Positions 14,824 through 22,908 of a DNA stretch of 58,165 nucleotides are shown in pieces. Below the pieces are notes generated by a model. It did not search any database. It saw only the letters and a list, made by a program, of their open reading frames with translations, and was not told the origin of the DNA. A program made the translations under genes and the position numbers. The stretch is from Malonomonas rubra (GTDB lineage: Bacteria > Desulfobacterota > Desulfuromonadia > Desulfuromonadales > Geopsychrobacteraceae): NCBI RefSeq assembly GCF_003247215.1, contig NZ_QKAP01000015.1:1-58165 (forward strand), in the 5' to 3' direction. Position 1 is the stretch's first letter. Each line of letters opens with the position of its first letter.

Positions 14824-16053
14824 TTAGTGATGCCGCAGCGCTTCGGCCGGCAGGATCCTGCCCGCTTTTATCGCCGGATAAATTGCCGCAACCAGCGACA
14901 GCAGCAACATGAAAAAAGCAATCTGCAACATATAGGGCCAGTCCCAGGAAGCCCGCATGATGGGGTCGAAAACCACGCCACCGAACTCGAGGTTCCCCTC
15001 CATAAAGTCGCGCAGGTCGATGCCGACTGCCTGCAGGTACCAGGTCAACAAGGAGCCGAAGACACTGCCCAGAACCATCGCCACCACGCCAAGCAGAAAC
15101 GCCTCGGCAAACACCAGAATCCGCAACCGCAGCGCACTGGCCCCGACCGCCAGGATCACCCCGAACTCCTTGAAGCGCTCCATCACCGACATCAGCAGGG
15201 TGTTGATCACGCCGATAGTGACAATCAGCAGCAAAATGATAAAAATAAACTGCGAACTGGCATAATCGAGCTTGATCGCGTTCGACAGGTTCGGCATCGC
15301 TTCGGTCCAGGACAGGGCGCGTAATTGTGGACGATCTTTCAGCAGCCGCTGCAATTTCGGATAGACCGCCTGTTCAGCCTGCTGATCCCTCAAAACCACC
15401 GCCAATTCCTGAATCTCACCTGGAATCCCGGCCAATCTGGCGGCACGTTCGCGGCCGACCAGCAGCAGGGATTTGTCGATGTTTTTCATCCCGGTCGTGA
15501 CCACCGAATGAACCCGGAACATCTCACTGACCAGTTCCCCATCGCGGCTCTGCAGGGTAACGACGAACTTGTTGCCCGGCTTAAGCTGCAACTCCTTCAG
15601 CAGCCGACTGCCAACCACCGCTTCCCGTCCCGAAAGCGACGGCAACTGTTCCAACGACATCCCTTTTAGAAACGGGTTGATCCTCTGTTCTGCCTGCGAA
15701 TCGACCCCGGTCACAAGGACGCCGCGGCTTTCCCGCGTCGATTGGGCCAGTCCCGGCAAAAAAAGCCGCGGCAACACCGCTTCAACCCCGTCCAGCTGAC
15801 CGATCTGTTCAACAAGCTGCTGCGGCGCGAAGGAGAACTTTTCATCCCGGCTGTCAACGTAGTCCCGCTGATAGACAACCAGGTGCCCGGTTCCGGCGCG
15901 CACCCCACTGTCGATCATCGCCGAATAGACCCCGAAGGAGAGGTTGTGCGAACCCTGCACCAGCATCAGACTGAAACTGACTGCTGCAAGGGTAATCAGG
16001 GTCCTTCGCCGACTGCGCCAGAGATTTTTCCAAGCGAGATTCAGCAGCTCCAC
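14824..16053 (-). CDS. FtsX-like ABC permease (LolC/LolE type)
   Basis: A 409-residue permease with the FtsX topology: one N-terminal membrane helix (LITLAAVSFSLMLVQGS), a ~220-residue periplasmic domain, then three membrane helices (FIFIILLLIVTIGVINTLLM; LVFAEAFLLGVVAMVLGSVF; MLQIAFFMLLLSLVAAIYPA). The motif MSVMERFKEFGVILAVGA is characteristic. It begins at a GTG 4 nt into the sequence after the previous permease stop, with GGGAGGAG upstream. It is paralogous to the next permease, so the two likely form a LolC-LolE-like heterodimer. Confidence 0.9.
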   Translation of the reverse strand: MELLNLAWKNLWRSRRRTLITLAAVSFSLMLVQGSHNLSFGVYSAMIDSGVRAGTGHLVVYQRDYVDSRDEKFSFAPQQLVEQIGQLDGVEAVLPRLFLPGLAQSTRESRGVLVTGVDSQAEQRINPFLKGMSLEQLPSLSGREAVVGSRLLKELQLKPGNKFVVTLQSRDGELVSEMFRVHSVVTTGMKNIDKSLLLVGRERAARLAGIPGEIQELAVVLRDQQAEQAVYPKLQRLLKDRPQLRALSWTEAMPNLSNAIKLDYASSQFIFIILLLIVTIGVINTLLMSVMERFKEFGVILAVGASALRLRILVFAEAFLLGVVAMVLGSVFGSLLTWYLQAVGIDLRDFMEGNLEFGGVVFDPIMRASWDWPYMLQIAFFMLLLSLVAAIYPAIKAGRILPAEALRHH

Positions 16054-16055
16054 GG

Positions 16056-17273
16056 CTACTCCTCCCGGATCGCCACCACCGGCTGCATGCGCGCGGCCCG
16101 ATTGGCAGGAAGAAAACCGGCCAGCAGACAGACCAGCAGTAAAACCGCTGCCGGAACCAGTACGTTGGTCACCTCCAGCACCGCATGCAGACGCGGTAAG
16201 ATGGTCCCACCGGCATAGGTGATCGGTGTCAGGCTGCCGGACAAATCGATGCCGACATAGGCCATATAGAGGCTGAGCAGAACCCCGAACACAACCCCGA
16301 TCAGCAACGCGAGCAGCCCCATCGCCAGGGTTTCCAGCAACACCATCAGACGAACCTGTCCGGGGCGCATCCCGACCGCCATGAGCACACCGAATTCACG
16401 GGTCCGCTCCATCACCGACATGAAAAAGGTATTGAGAATACCGAGCCCGGTCGCGACGTAGAGGATGGAAACGATAATCAGTCGCGAAACGTCGTAGCTG
16501 GCCACCACCTCGCGCATTTCCGGCAACAGCTCTCCCCAATCGAGTACCTCCAGAGTGGTGGGCAACTTTTGCCGCAGCTGGGCAGCAAAAGCAGCTGCCT
16601 GCAGTGGGTGCTCGATCCGCACCGCAATTTCGTGCAAACGACCGGGCAGGACCAACAGTTGCTGCAACCAGGGCAAAGCCACCAGCACCAAGCCGTTGTC
16701 ATGCCCTTGGTCTCCGGTGGCGAAGACCCCGCGCACAGTCAACAGATCGTTGCCGATCGAGCCGTCTGCGGCCTGGGTGACGAAAACCAGCTGATCCCCC
16801 GGTTTCACGGCCAGCCGTCGTGCCAGTCCGGCCCCGATCAGGGCACCTTCATGGTCGTCCGCCAGCAGATAGGAACCAGCCTGCAGGTGATCCTGCAGGC
16901 TGGTCACCTGCCGTTCCCGCTCCGGCTCGACGCCGAGCAGCTCGACCGGCGAACTCTTGTCCTGCCCGGAAAGCAATCCGAAGCTGCGCAGTCTGGGGGA
17001 GAAACCGAGTACCTGCGGCTGGAGTAACAGCAAAAAATCATCGCTGACGCTGAAATTGGCAAACATGTCCCGATCTTCCTGATAGCCTTTCGTGCTGATC
17101 TCCAGATGGCCGAAATACTGTTCAGTGGCCGAAGCGAGCATGTCTTTTAGCATCCCGGAAAATATCCCGAGGCAGAGGATCAGTAACGCGGAAGAAACCA
17201 CCATCGCGGACAAGGTCAACAGGGTCCGACGCCGGTTGCGCCATATGTTGCGTATCGCCAATCGCCAAAGCAT
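16056..17273 (-). CDS. FtsX-like ABC permease (LolC/LolE type)
   Basis: A ~405-residue permease with the same layout as its neighbour: an N-terminal helix (TLLTLSAMVVSSALLILCLG), a periplasmic domain, and three C-terminal helices, including the shared FMSVMERTREFGVLMAVGM. ATG 17273 overlaps the stop of the LolA-like gene as TGATG; an upstream TTG at 17276 is less likely. The divergence between the two permeases suggests separate roles, as in LolC and LolE. Confidence 0.9.
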   Translation of the reverse strand: MLWRLAIRNIWRNRRRTLLTLSAMVVSSALLILCLGIFSGMLKDMLASATEQYFGHLEISTKGYQEDRDMFANFSVSDDFLLLLQPQVLGFSPRLRSFGLLSGQDKSSPVELLGVEPERERQVTSLQDHLQAGSYLLADDHEGALIGAGLARRLAVKPGDQLVFVTQAADGSIGNDLLTVRGVFATGDQGHDNGLVLVALPWLQQLLVLPGRLHEIAVRIEHPLQAAAFAAQLRQKLPTTLEVLDWGELLPEMREVVASYDVSRLIIVSILYVATGLGILNTFFMSVMERTREFGVLMAVGMRPGQVRLMVLLETLAMGLLALLIGVVFGVLLSLYMAYVGIDLSGSLTPITYAGGTILPRLHAVLEVTNVLVPAAVLLLVCLLAGFLPANRAARMQPVVAIREE

Positions 17274-18016
17274 CAACGACTTCCCTTCAAGCGTCCGAGG
17301 GAGAAATAATCTTCAGTGAGATCGACATCGAATCGGACCTTCTTATAATGCATCAGGGTCATCTCCTCCGGCTTTTCCACCGGCAACACCTGCATCCGCA
17401 ACGGAATTGTCCGCCCACTGACCGTCTGGACATCATCGAACAGGATCCGTCGTACCAGCACCGCCTCTTCGTCGTAATACTCGATATCGATCGGCACCAG
17501 CGGCTCTTTCTGCACCCGGTAGATGATTTTTCCCCAGATCACCGGCGCATCCGGCTTGGGAATCCCCTCGATGGTCCAGCTCTGCCCATCCTCTTGCAAC
17601 AATCGAAAATCGTAGTCCTCATCGATATGATTCGCCTTGACTAGGTCATCGTTGGTGATATGGCTGCCCATCCAGGCGCCACCCATCATCGACGGGGGGA
17701 TGCGGATCACCCGGTCGACTTTCGGCAGGTAATTCCAGACCTCGCGTTCAACTTTCAGGGTCGCCACCCCTTTTTCCTTAGCCGGGGCGAGGATGCGGAT
17801 CAGAAATCGCTCCCGCCCTAGCGACCAGGATTCCATGGTCAGATGCCGCTCCCAGTGGCCTGTTTTAATCGTCATCTTCAATTCGACCTCGGAAGAGTCG
17901 CCGCTATACTGTTCCTCAACGGTTCGTATCAGTTCGTGCAACTCGAAACCGAAAACCGACGAACTGAAAAAAAAGCTGCCAATAAATAGAAGTTGAACCC
18001 ATACACTGATACGCAT
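17273..18016 (-). CDS. LolA-like outer-membrane lipoprotein-sorting protein
   Basis: A 247-residue periplasmic protein with a signal peptide (residues 1-24, ending SVFG) and the half-barrel pattern of the lipoprotein-sorting family. Visible motifs include MTIKTGHWERHLTMESWSLG, FLIRILAPAKEKGVATLK, and MMGGAWMGSHITNDDLVK near residue 115. Proteins of this subgroup are encoded with FtsX/LolD systems and carry a hydrophobic ligand across the periplasm. It starts 30 nt after the GGDEF gene and overlaps the first permease, so it belongs to the same operon. Confidence 0.88.
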   Translation of the reverse strand: MRISVWVQLLFIGSFFFSSSVFGFELHELIRTVEEQYSGDSSEVELKMTIKTGHWERHLTMESWSLGRERFLIRILAPAKEKGVATLKVEREVWNYLPKVDRVIRIPPSMMGGAWMGSHITNDDLVKANHIDEDYDFRLLQEDGQSWTIEGIPKPDAPVIWGKIIYRVQKEPLVPIDIEYYDEEAVLVRRILFDDVQTVSGRTIPLRMQVLPVEKPEEMTLMHYKKVRFDVDLTEDYFSLGRLKGSR

Positions 18017-18046
18017 CTGTTTTCCTGCTTCTCATCAAGGAGCGTT

Positions 18047-19888
18047 TCAGCTCTCGTTGGAGCCGCTATCAGCGGCAAACACAAAGCCGTTCTTTCCATC
18101 CCTTTTCGCCTTATACATGGCGTTATCCGCCCGCTTCAGAAGATCGCCGGCATCGCTATCCTGACCGTTGAACAGCGCCACGCCGATACTGCAGCTGATT
18201 TCAATCTGGATACCACTGACATTGAACGACCGCCGCAAGCTGGTTAGCAGATTTTCGCAGGCACTGTGAACCGCACTACAGTTCTCGATATTGTTCAGCA
18301 ACAAGGCAAACTCGTCGCCACCGATTCTGGCCACGGTATCGGAAGCGCGGATGGCATCGAGCATCCTGGTCGCCACCTGCTGCAGTAAACGATCACCAAC
18401 ATCGTGGCCATAGTTATCGTTGACCGGTTTGAACTTATCGAGGTCAATGAACAGCAGGGCAAACTGCCCCCCCTGCCGCCGTACCTGAGCCATCGCCACC
18501 TGCAAACGGTCCATCAGCAACGTCCGGTTCGGCAAACCAGTCAAATGATCGTGACTCGCCATCCGGCGCACCCGCTCCTCCATCGATTTACGCTCGGTCA
18601 CATCGCGCACGATCAGGGTGTAAAGCCGCTGCCCTCCGGCTGTCCCTCGCGAGATGCTTAGCTCGGTGGGGAAAACCTCACCACTTTTCCGCTGGCCCTG
18701 GACATCGAGGGTTTTCGGTTTCGACCAAGGCGAGTTGACGTCCGCCAGCTGTTTAAGCGTCAAGGGAATTTCTTCGTCAGCAAACTGCAAAAAACAGGTA
18801 ATCGGCATATTCAACGCTTCCTCGGCCGAACAGCCGAAGGTCTGTTCGGCGCCGACGCTCCAGAACAGCACCCGTTCCGAGGTATCCACAGAAATAACCG
18901 CATCGACAGAAGAATTGGCCATGGCGCGAAAATGTTCTTCCCGTTCCTCAAGGTCGATCTCAACTTTCTCTGCCCGCCGCAACGTCCGAAACGACATCAC
19001 CAAAGCCGTCAATACCGTCAGGCTGACGACAACCTGAATCAGCAAAAAATTGATCAGGCGGCTTTGCCAATCGTGAAACACCGAAGCGACGGTCGTGCCA
19101 ACCGTGATGATCAACGGCAGATCATCCAGTTTACGATAAGCAACGATCCTCCGGATCGCGTCGATCGATTGAGACTCTTCGATAATCCCCACCGGGCTTT
19201 TGGGCAGATAAACTCTAAACAGCGGCAGATCGGCAAAAGAATGTGCGCGTAAATTGCTTCCGGCCGGATCGCGGGCCAGCAACATCCCCTGCTGGTTGAA
19301 AACCTCAACCGCGCTGTTACTACCCAGGTCGAGATTCGGATGGAAATCGAGAAAGGAATCGGCATAGAGAAAAAAAACCGTCAGCAGGTCGCGCCCCTGA
19401 TAGTTGAACTGCCGGGTAAAAGCGATTTGCTGGCGGCCGTCGCTGCCGAAGTACAGCTTGTCAGCGATCTGCAGTTGCGTTGGTTCGCCGGCAAGCGCCG
19501 TCAAAGCATCGGCGCTGACGGCAACGTCTAGTTGCGCACCGTTCAGAGAGAAAAGAATCTCTCCACTGGCGACATCCAACACCGCCAAGGTAGCCAACTC
19601 AGGAGAGCGCCGAAACCATTCTGCGACCGTAACGAGCAGTTCGTCAGCTGAATAATGCGAGAAATGCTGGGTGATTTCCTGCAACAGAATATCAATCACC
19701 TGCACCAGATGTCGGGCATGTTCTTCCATCCCGACCGCCAGTGTAAGCAGGTAGGTATGGCACTCCTGCTCGATGGTTCTATGATCACGTGTAAAGGAAA
19801 AAAAGAAATAGCCCCAGGACAGCACCAGCAGAGCCAGCAGCAGAACACAAATATTCCTCCGTACAAGTGATAAAGGCCTGATGGACAT
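18047..19888 (-). CDS. Membrane diguanylate cyclase with periplasmic sensor and PAS
   Basis: A ~613-residue protein. ATG 19888 (MSIRPLSLVRRN) is favoured over 19909 because it places the basic residues just before the first membrane helix (VLLLALLVLSWGYFFF). A ~250-residue periplasmic Cache-like sensor follows, then a second membrane helix (LINFLLIQVVVSLTVLTAL), a PAS domain (~residues 320-440) and a GGDEF domain. The active site GGDEF is intact, and RASD five residues before it is a complete inhibitory I-site, so it should make c-di-GMP with product feedback. It is the first gene of the lipoprotein-export cassette. Confidence 0.93.
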   Translation of the reverse strand: MSIRPLSLVRRNICVLLLALLVLSWGYFFFSFTRDHRTIEQECHTYLLTLAVGMEEHARHLVQVIDILLQEITQHFSHYSADELLVTVAEWFRRSPELATLAVLDVASGEILFSLNGAQLDVAVSADALTALAGEPTQLQIADKLYFGSDGRQQIAFTRQFNYQGRDLLTVFFLYADSFLDFHPNLDLGSNSAVEVFNQQGMLLARDPAGSNLRAHSFADLPLFRVYLPKSPVGIIEESQSIDAIRRIVAYRKLDDLPLIITVGTTVASVFHDWQSRLINFLLIQVVVSLTVLTALVMSFRTLRRAEKVEIDLEEREEHFRAMANSSVDAVISVDTSERVLFWSVGAEQTFGCSAEEALNMPITCFLQFADEEIPLTLKQLADVNSPWSKPKTLDVQGQRKSGEVFPTELSISRGTAGGQRLYTLIVRDVTERKSMEERVRRMASHDHLTGLPNRTLLMDRLQVAMAQVRRQGGQFALLFIDLDKFKPVNDNYGHDVGDRLLQQVATRMLDAIRASDTVARIGGDEFALLLNNIENCSAVHSACENLLTSLRRSFNVSGIQIEISCSIGVALFNGQDSDAGDLLKRADNAMYKAKRDGKNGFVFAADSGSNES

Positions 19889-20051
19889 ACCTACACCCCT
19901 TTGCGGCATATATTTTATAAGAATAACAAAGAAGTGAAGCGGATGCTGAAAGAAGGAAAAGTTCGAGGCGACAGCCCCCTTGCCTCTCTTTCCCTCCCTG
20001 TGCTATCTATAGCTGACAACTTAGGTTGCCTTTTGCCGATGAGATAAAAAG

Positions 20052-21113
20052 ATGAACATTGAACAGATGAAAACCGTCCTCAAGGAGATCCTCACCAATA
20101 CCGACCTGACTCCCTGCGTAGTCGGGCACCGGGGAGTAGGAAAAACCGCCGGCATTATCCAGGTCTGCCGGGAGATTGAGAGAAGCTATATCCCGTTACG
20201 GCTCGGCCAGATGGAAGTCGGCGATCTGGTCGGCATTCCCTACCGGGAAGCGGAAGTGATGCACTGGTCGCGCCCGAGCTGGTGGCCGGATGCGACAGCA
20301 GCACCAACCGTTATTCATTGTGATGAACTGAACCGGGCGCAGCAGGAAGACACGCTACAGGCTATTTTCCAGTTCGTCGAACCACCCGCCGAGGGGCAAC
20401 AGCGTTCTCTGCACACTCACCAGTTGGCGCCGCAGCATCGCGTAGTTGTCGCCATCAACCCGCCGGACGGCAGCTATCAGGTCACCCCCCTCGACCGGGC
20501 GCTGCTCGACCGGATGGTGGTCCTGCAAGTCGAGACTGATGCTGAGTGCTGGGCGCAGCACGCCCATAAAGAAAACTACGACAGCGACGTCCGCCAGTTT
20601 ATCACCGGCAACCAGCAGCTGCTCTCCAGTGGCAACCAGAGCTTCGACATGCAGGTCGAACCCTCGGAACGTGCCTGGGAGATGATCAGCACCCTGCGCC
20701 GCTATTGCCGCTTTCCGCAAGAACTGGAGATGGAAGTATACAGCGGTGTCATCGGCCGGGAAGCAGCCGTCTGCTTTCTGCAGTGGTGTGCGGAACAACG
20801 TCTGCGCCCGCTGACCGCAGAAGAGATCCTGGACAGCTGGACGGCAATATCTGAACAGGCCCGAAATCAGCGGGATGATGTCCAGGCCGCCAGCATGGGA
20901 GATCTGGTGGCGCGCCTGCAGAACAACAGCGATTTAAGTGAACCGCAGCAGGATGCACTTATCGCCTATATCGACGTGCTGCCACGCGATATGCGCTTCG
21001 GCCTGGTCAAGTCGCTGCTGCGCAACCCGCCGGTCGCAGCAATCCTCTGTCAGGACAAATACGACGACGTCATCCTCGAAACCATCCAGCGGATCAGTCA
21101 GGATGTCGCCTGA
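20052..21113 (+). CDS. MoxR-type AAA+ ATPase
   Basis: A 353-residue AAA+ protein. Walker A is VVGHRGVGKTAG (residues ~22-33), Walker B is VIHCDELNRAQQ (~90-100), and sensor/arginine-finger features lie in VVVAINPPDGSYQVTPLD followed by RALLDRMV. MoxR ATPases act as chaperones that insert cofactors or remodel partner complexes, usually with a VWA protein encoded beside them. That is the case here: the VWA gene starts 11 nt before this gene ends. The upstream gene is divergent, so the promoter must lie in 19910-20051. Confidence 0.88.
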   Translation: MNIEQMKTVLKEILTNTDLTPCVVGHRGVGKTAGIIQVCREIERSYIPLRLGQMEVGDLVGIPYREAEVMHWSRPSWWPDATAAPTVIHCDELNRAQQEDTLQAIFQFVEPPAEGQQRSLHTHQLAPQHRVVVAINPPDGSYQVTPLDRALLDRMVVLQVETDAECWAQHAHKENYDSDVRQFITGNQQLLSSGNQSFDMQVEPSERAWEMISTLRRYCRFPQELEMEVYSGVIGREAAVCFLQWCAEQRLRPLTAEEILDSWTAISEQARNQRDDVQAASMGDLVARLQNNSDLSEPQQDALIAYIDVLPRDMRFGLVKSLLRNPPVAAILCQDKYDDVILETIQRISQDVA

Positions 21114-22308
21114 CCGGCCGCTGCAGGATGCCATTGTCAGGCTTCTGAAACGCCGCCCCTTTTACGGCCAGTTGCTGCTCCAGTTTCGCCGCCGGCAACA
21201 GATCGGCTCCAGAGCAGTTGCGGTCACCATCGCCGACACCACCCCGACCTTGATCGTCGATCCGAGCCGCTTTGCACTCTTTTCCGCCGACGAGCAGGAA
21301 GCCCTGCTCGAACACCTGCTCAAACATATCCTGCATCTGCACCCCTGCCGCCGCAAACAACGCAATCCGCGGCATTGGGACCTGGCCTGCGACTTGGCAA
21401 TCAATCCCTCGATCCAAAACCTGCCTTTAGAAGCGATACTGCCGCAACGCTTCAGGCTGGCCGAAGGCTTGTCGGCAGAAGAATACTATCACCTGGTGCA
21501 GCAACTGCCGCAGCTCGGCAACCAGCATGCGGACGGTCTTGGCGATCAGGAACGACACAAGAACGCCGAAAAAAAAACTGCCGAGAGGGAAAACACGCAG
21601 AGTAACCGGCAACAGCCAACCACGATCGATGACCATCAGTTCTGGCAGGAAGCGGACCGCACGCCGGTTGCCCTTTCGGAACAGGTTGTGCGGCAGCTGG
21701 TGCGGAACGCAGCAAAAAAAGCGTACAATGAAATTCCGGGTGACCTGAGAGAGCTGCTCAACACCTATCTGGCACCACCCACGATTCCCTGGCAACAGAT
21801 TCTGCGCCAGTTTGTCGGCAGCGCCGGGCGGGTCGGTCGTACCTCGACCTGGAAACGCAGCCACCGGCGTTTTGGCCACAACACCCCAGGATTACGGAAA
21901 CAGCAACTGCTTAATCTAGTGGTCGGAATCGATGTCAGCGACTCGACTGACACCCAGCCGCTACGCGAAGCATTTGCCCGCGAGCTGTTGCAGATTGCTC
22001 ACGGTCGGCAGAGCCGCATCTCGGTGCTGTATGCCGGCAGCAGAATTCAGAAAATTGATAGATTCACCGGCAATCCGCAAGTTGCCGAAGTTTACCGGGG
22101 CGGTGGGTTCACCGATCTGCGCCCGGTTTTCGCTTACGCCCGAAAGATGCAACCACGCCCAGCAGCCATTATTTACCTGACCGACGGTTACGGCCCGGCG
22201 CCGGAACAATCCGACATACCAACCCTCTGGGTTCTGTCCCCTGACGGGAAAAAGCCGGTCGACTGGGGTCTGGAATTGAGATTAGAAGATTTAGAGGAAC
22301 AAATATGA
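21103..22308 (+). CDS. VWA-domain protein with DUF2201 metallopeptidase-like region
   Basis: A ~401-residue protein. ATG 21103 overlaps the ATPase stop; the longer frame (from 20938) lies wholly inside the ATPase gene. The N-terminal part (ALLEHLLKHILHLHPCRR, then DLACDLAINPSI) matches the DUF2201 peptidase-like fold, but the usual HExxH reads HLLKH, so catalysis is doubtful. The C-terminal third is a VWA-like domain with a full metal-ion site: DVSDS, GGGFTDL and YLTDGYG. The middle is polar and probably a linker. Together with the MoxR ATPase it should form an ATP-driven metal-dependent complex; the target is unknown. Confidence 0.82.
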   Translation: MSPDRPLQDAIVRLLKRRPFYGQLLLQFRRRQQIGSRAVAVTIADTTPTLIVDPSRFALFSADEQEALLEHLLKHILHLHPCRRKQRNPRHWDLACDLAINPSIQNLPLEAILPQRFRLAEGLSAEEYYHLVQQLPQLGNQHADGLGDQERHKNAEKKTAERENTQSNRQQPTTIDDHQFWQEADRTPVALSEQVVRQLVRNAAKKAYNEIPGDLRELLNTYLAPPTIPWQQILRQFVGSAGRVGRTSTWKRSHRRFGHNTPGLRKQQLLNLVVGIDVSDSTDTQPLREAFARELLQIAHGRQSRISVLYAGSRIQKIDRFTGNPQVAEVYRGGGFTDLRPVFAYARKMQPRPAAIIYLTDGYGPAPEQSDIPTLWVLSPDGKKPVDWGLELRLEDLEEQI

Positions 22309-22709
22309 GCACTGATCAACCGATGACAGAGGAAAATCTGCAAGTACTGCTTGAAGATGCTGGCGCAAAAACCATGAGTCGTTCTGGTCGGAACGAACAT
22401 TACGGGTCCCCCCGTGAATACTCCTTTGAAGTGCGCGGCGTATTCCCCAACCAGCTGGCGTTGCAGATTACCGCCCGACAGTACAACTACCGTGACCCGT
22501 GGGAAACCAGCGGCCGCGTTAACGACTTTGTCGACGTTGCCTTGCTGAGAAATAACCAATACTGCGAACTGCCGAAAGGATACCCCTTTTTTCAAAATCG
22601 GGATACCGAAGAGGAAGTCGATTTCAGGCGGCTGCAGGAAATTATCGTAGCGGTTAAAAACATCAACCCCAAGCTCTTTACATTACAGGAGTTGACCGGA
22701 GACCTTTGA
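22305..22709 (+). CDS. Hypothetical protein of the MoxR/VWA module, 134 aa
   Basis: A small soluble protein whose ATG overlaps the VWA stop (ATGA), so it is co-translated. I do not recognise a family. Mixed alpha/beta composition with several aromatic residues (EYSFEVRG, YNYRDPW) and no Cys pair. It could be a client or adaptor of the ATPase/VWA pair. A terminator lies 110 nt downstream. Confidence 0.6.
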   Translation: MSTDQPMTEENLQVLLEDAGAKTMSRSGRNEHYGSPREYSFEVRGVFPNQLALQITARQYNYRDPWETSGRVNDFVDVALLRNNQYCELPKGYPFFQNRDTEEEVDFRRLQEIIVAVKNINPKLFTLQELTGDL

Positions 22710-22753
22710 ACCGCATCGAGATAAGACCTTAAATAAACAAAGCAACATTAATA

Positions 22754-22843
22754 TTGACTAACTGATCTTCTTATTAAATAATCTCCTAGTCAACCAGGGA
22801 GAAAATTGATTTTTTCTCATCGTTGCTACAGCAACGATTTTTT
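22754..22843 (+). ncRNA. Candidate short leader or small RNA ending in a terminator
   Basis: A promoter-like pair, TTGACT at 22754-22759 and AATAAT at 22777-22782 (17-nt spacer), is followed by two hairpins. GAGAAAA/TTTTCTC spans 22799-22818. An 8-bp stem, ATCGTTGC-TACA-GCAACGAT (22819-22838), runs straight into six Ts. Transcription from this promoter would give a ~55-nt RNA. It could be an attenuated leader for the response regulator (ATG 22909) or a small RNA; the terminator may instead end the upstream MoxR operon. Confidence 0.4.
22819..22843 (+). terminator. Intrinsic terminator before the response regulator
   Basis: ATCGTTGC / GCAACGAT with loop TACA, followed by TTTTTT. It is 110 nt after the stop of the MoxR/VWA operon and 66 nt before the next start codon. 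Confidence 0.88.
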
Positions 22844-22908
22844 GTGTGTTAGACTCTTCAAAGACAATAAAGAGATGTATATTCACAAGGCAGCTGGACG
22901 AGTTAGGG

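Noticed and set aside
12920-15324. Plus-strand open frames of up to 165 codons across the ABC cassette
   Set aside because: They run antisense to genes with clear motifs and have biased His/Gln/Arg composition, typical of shadow frames.
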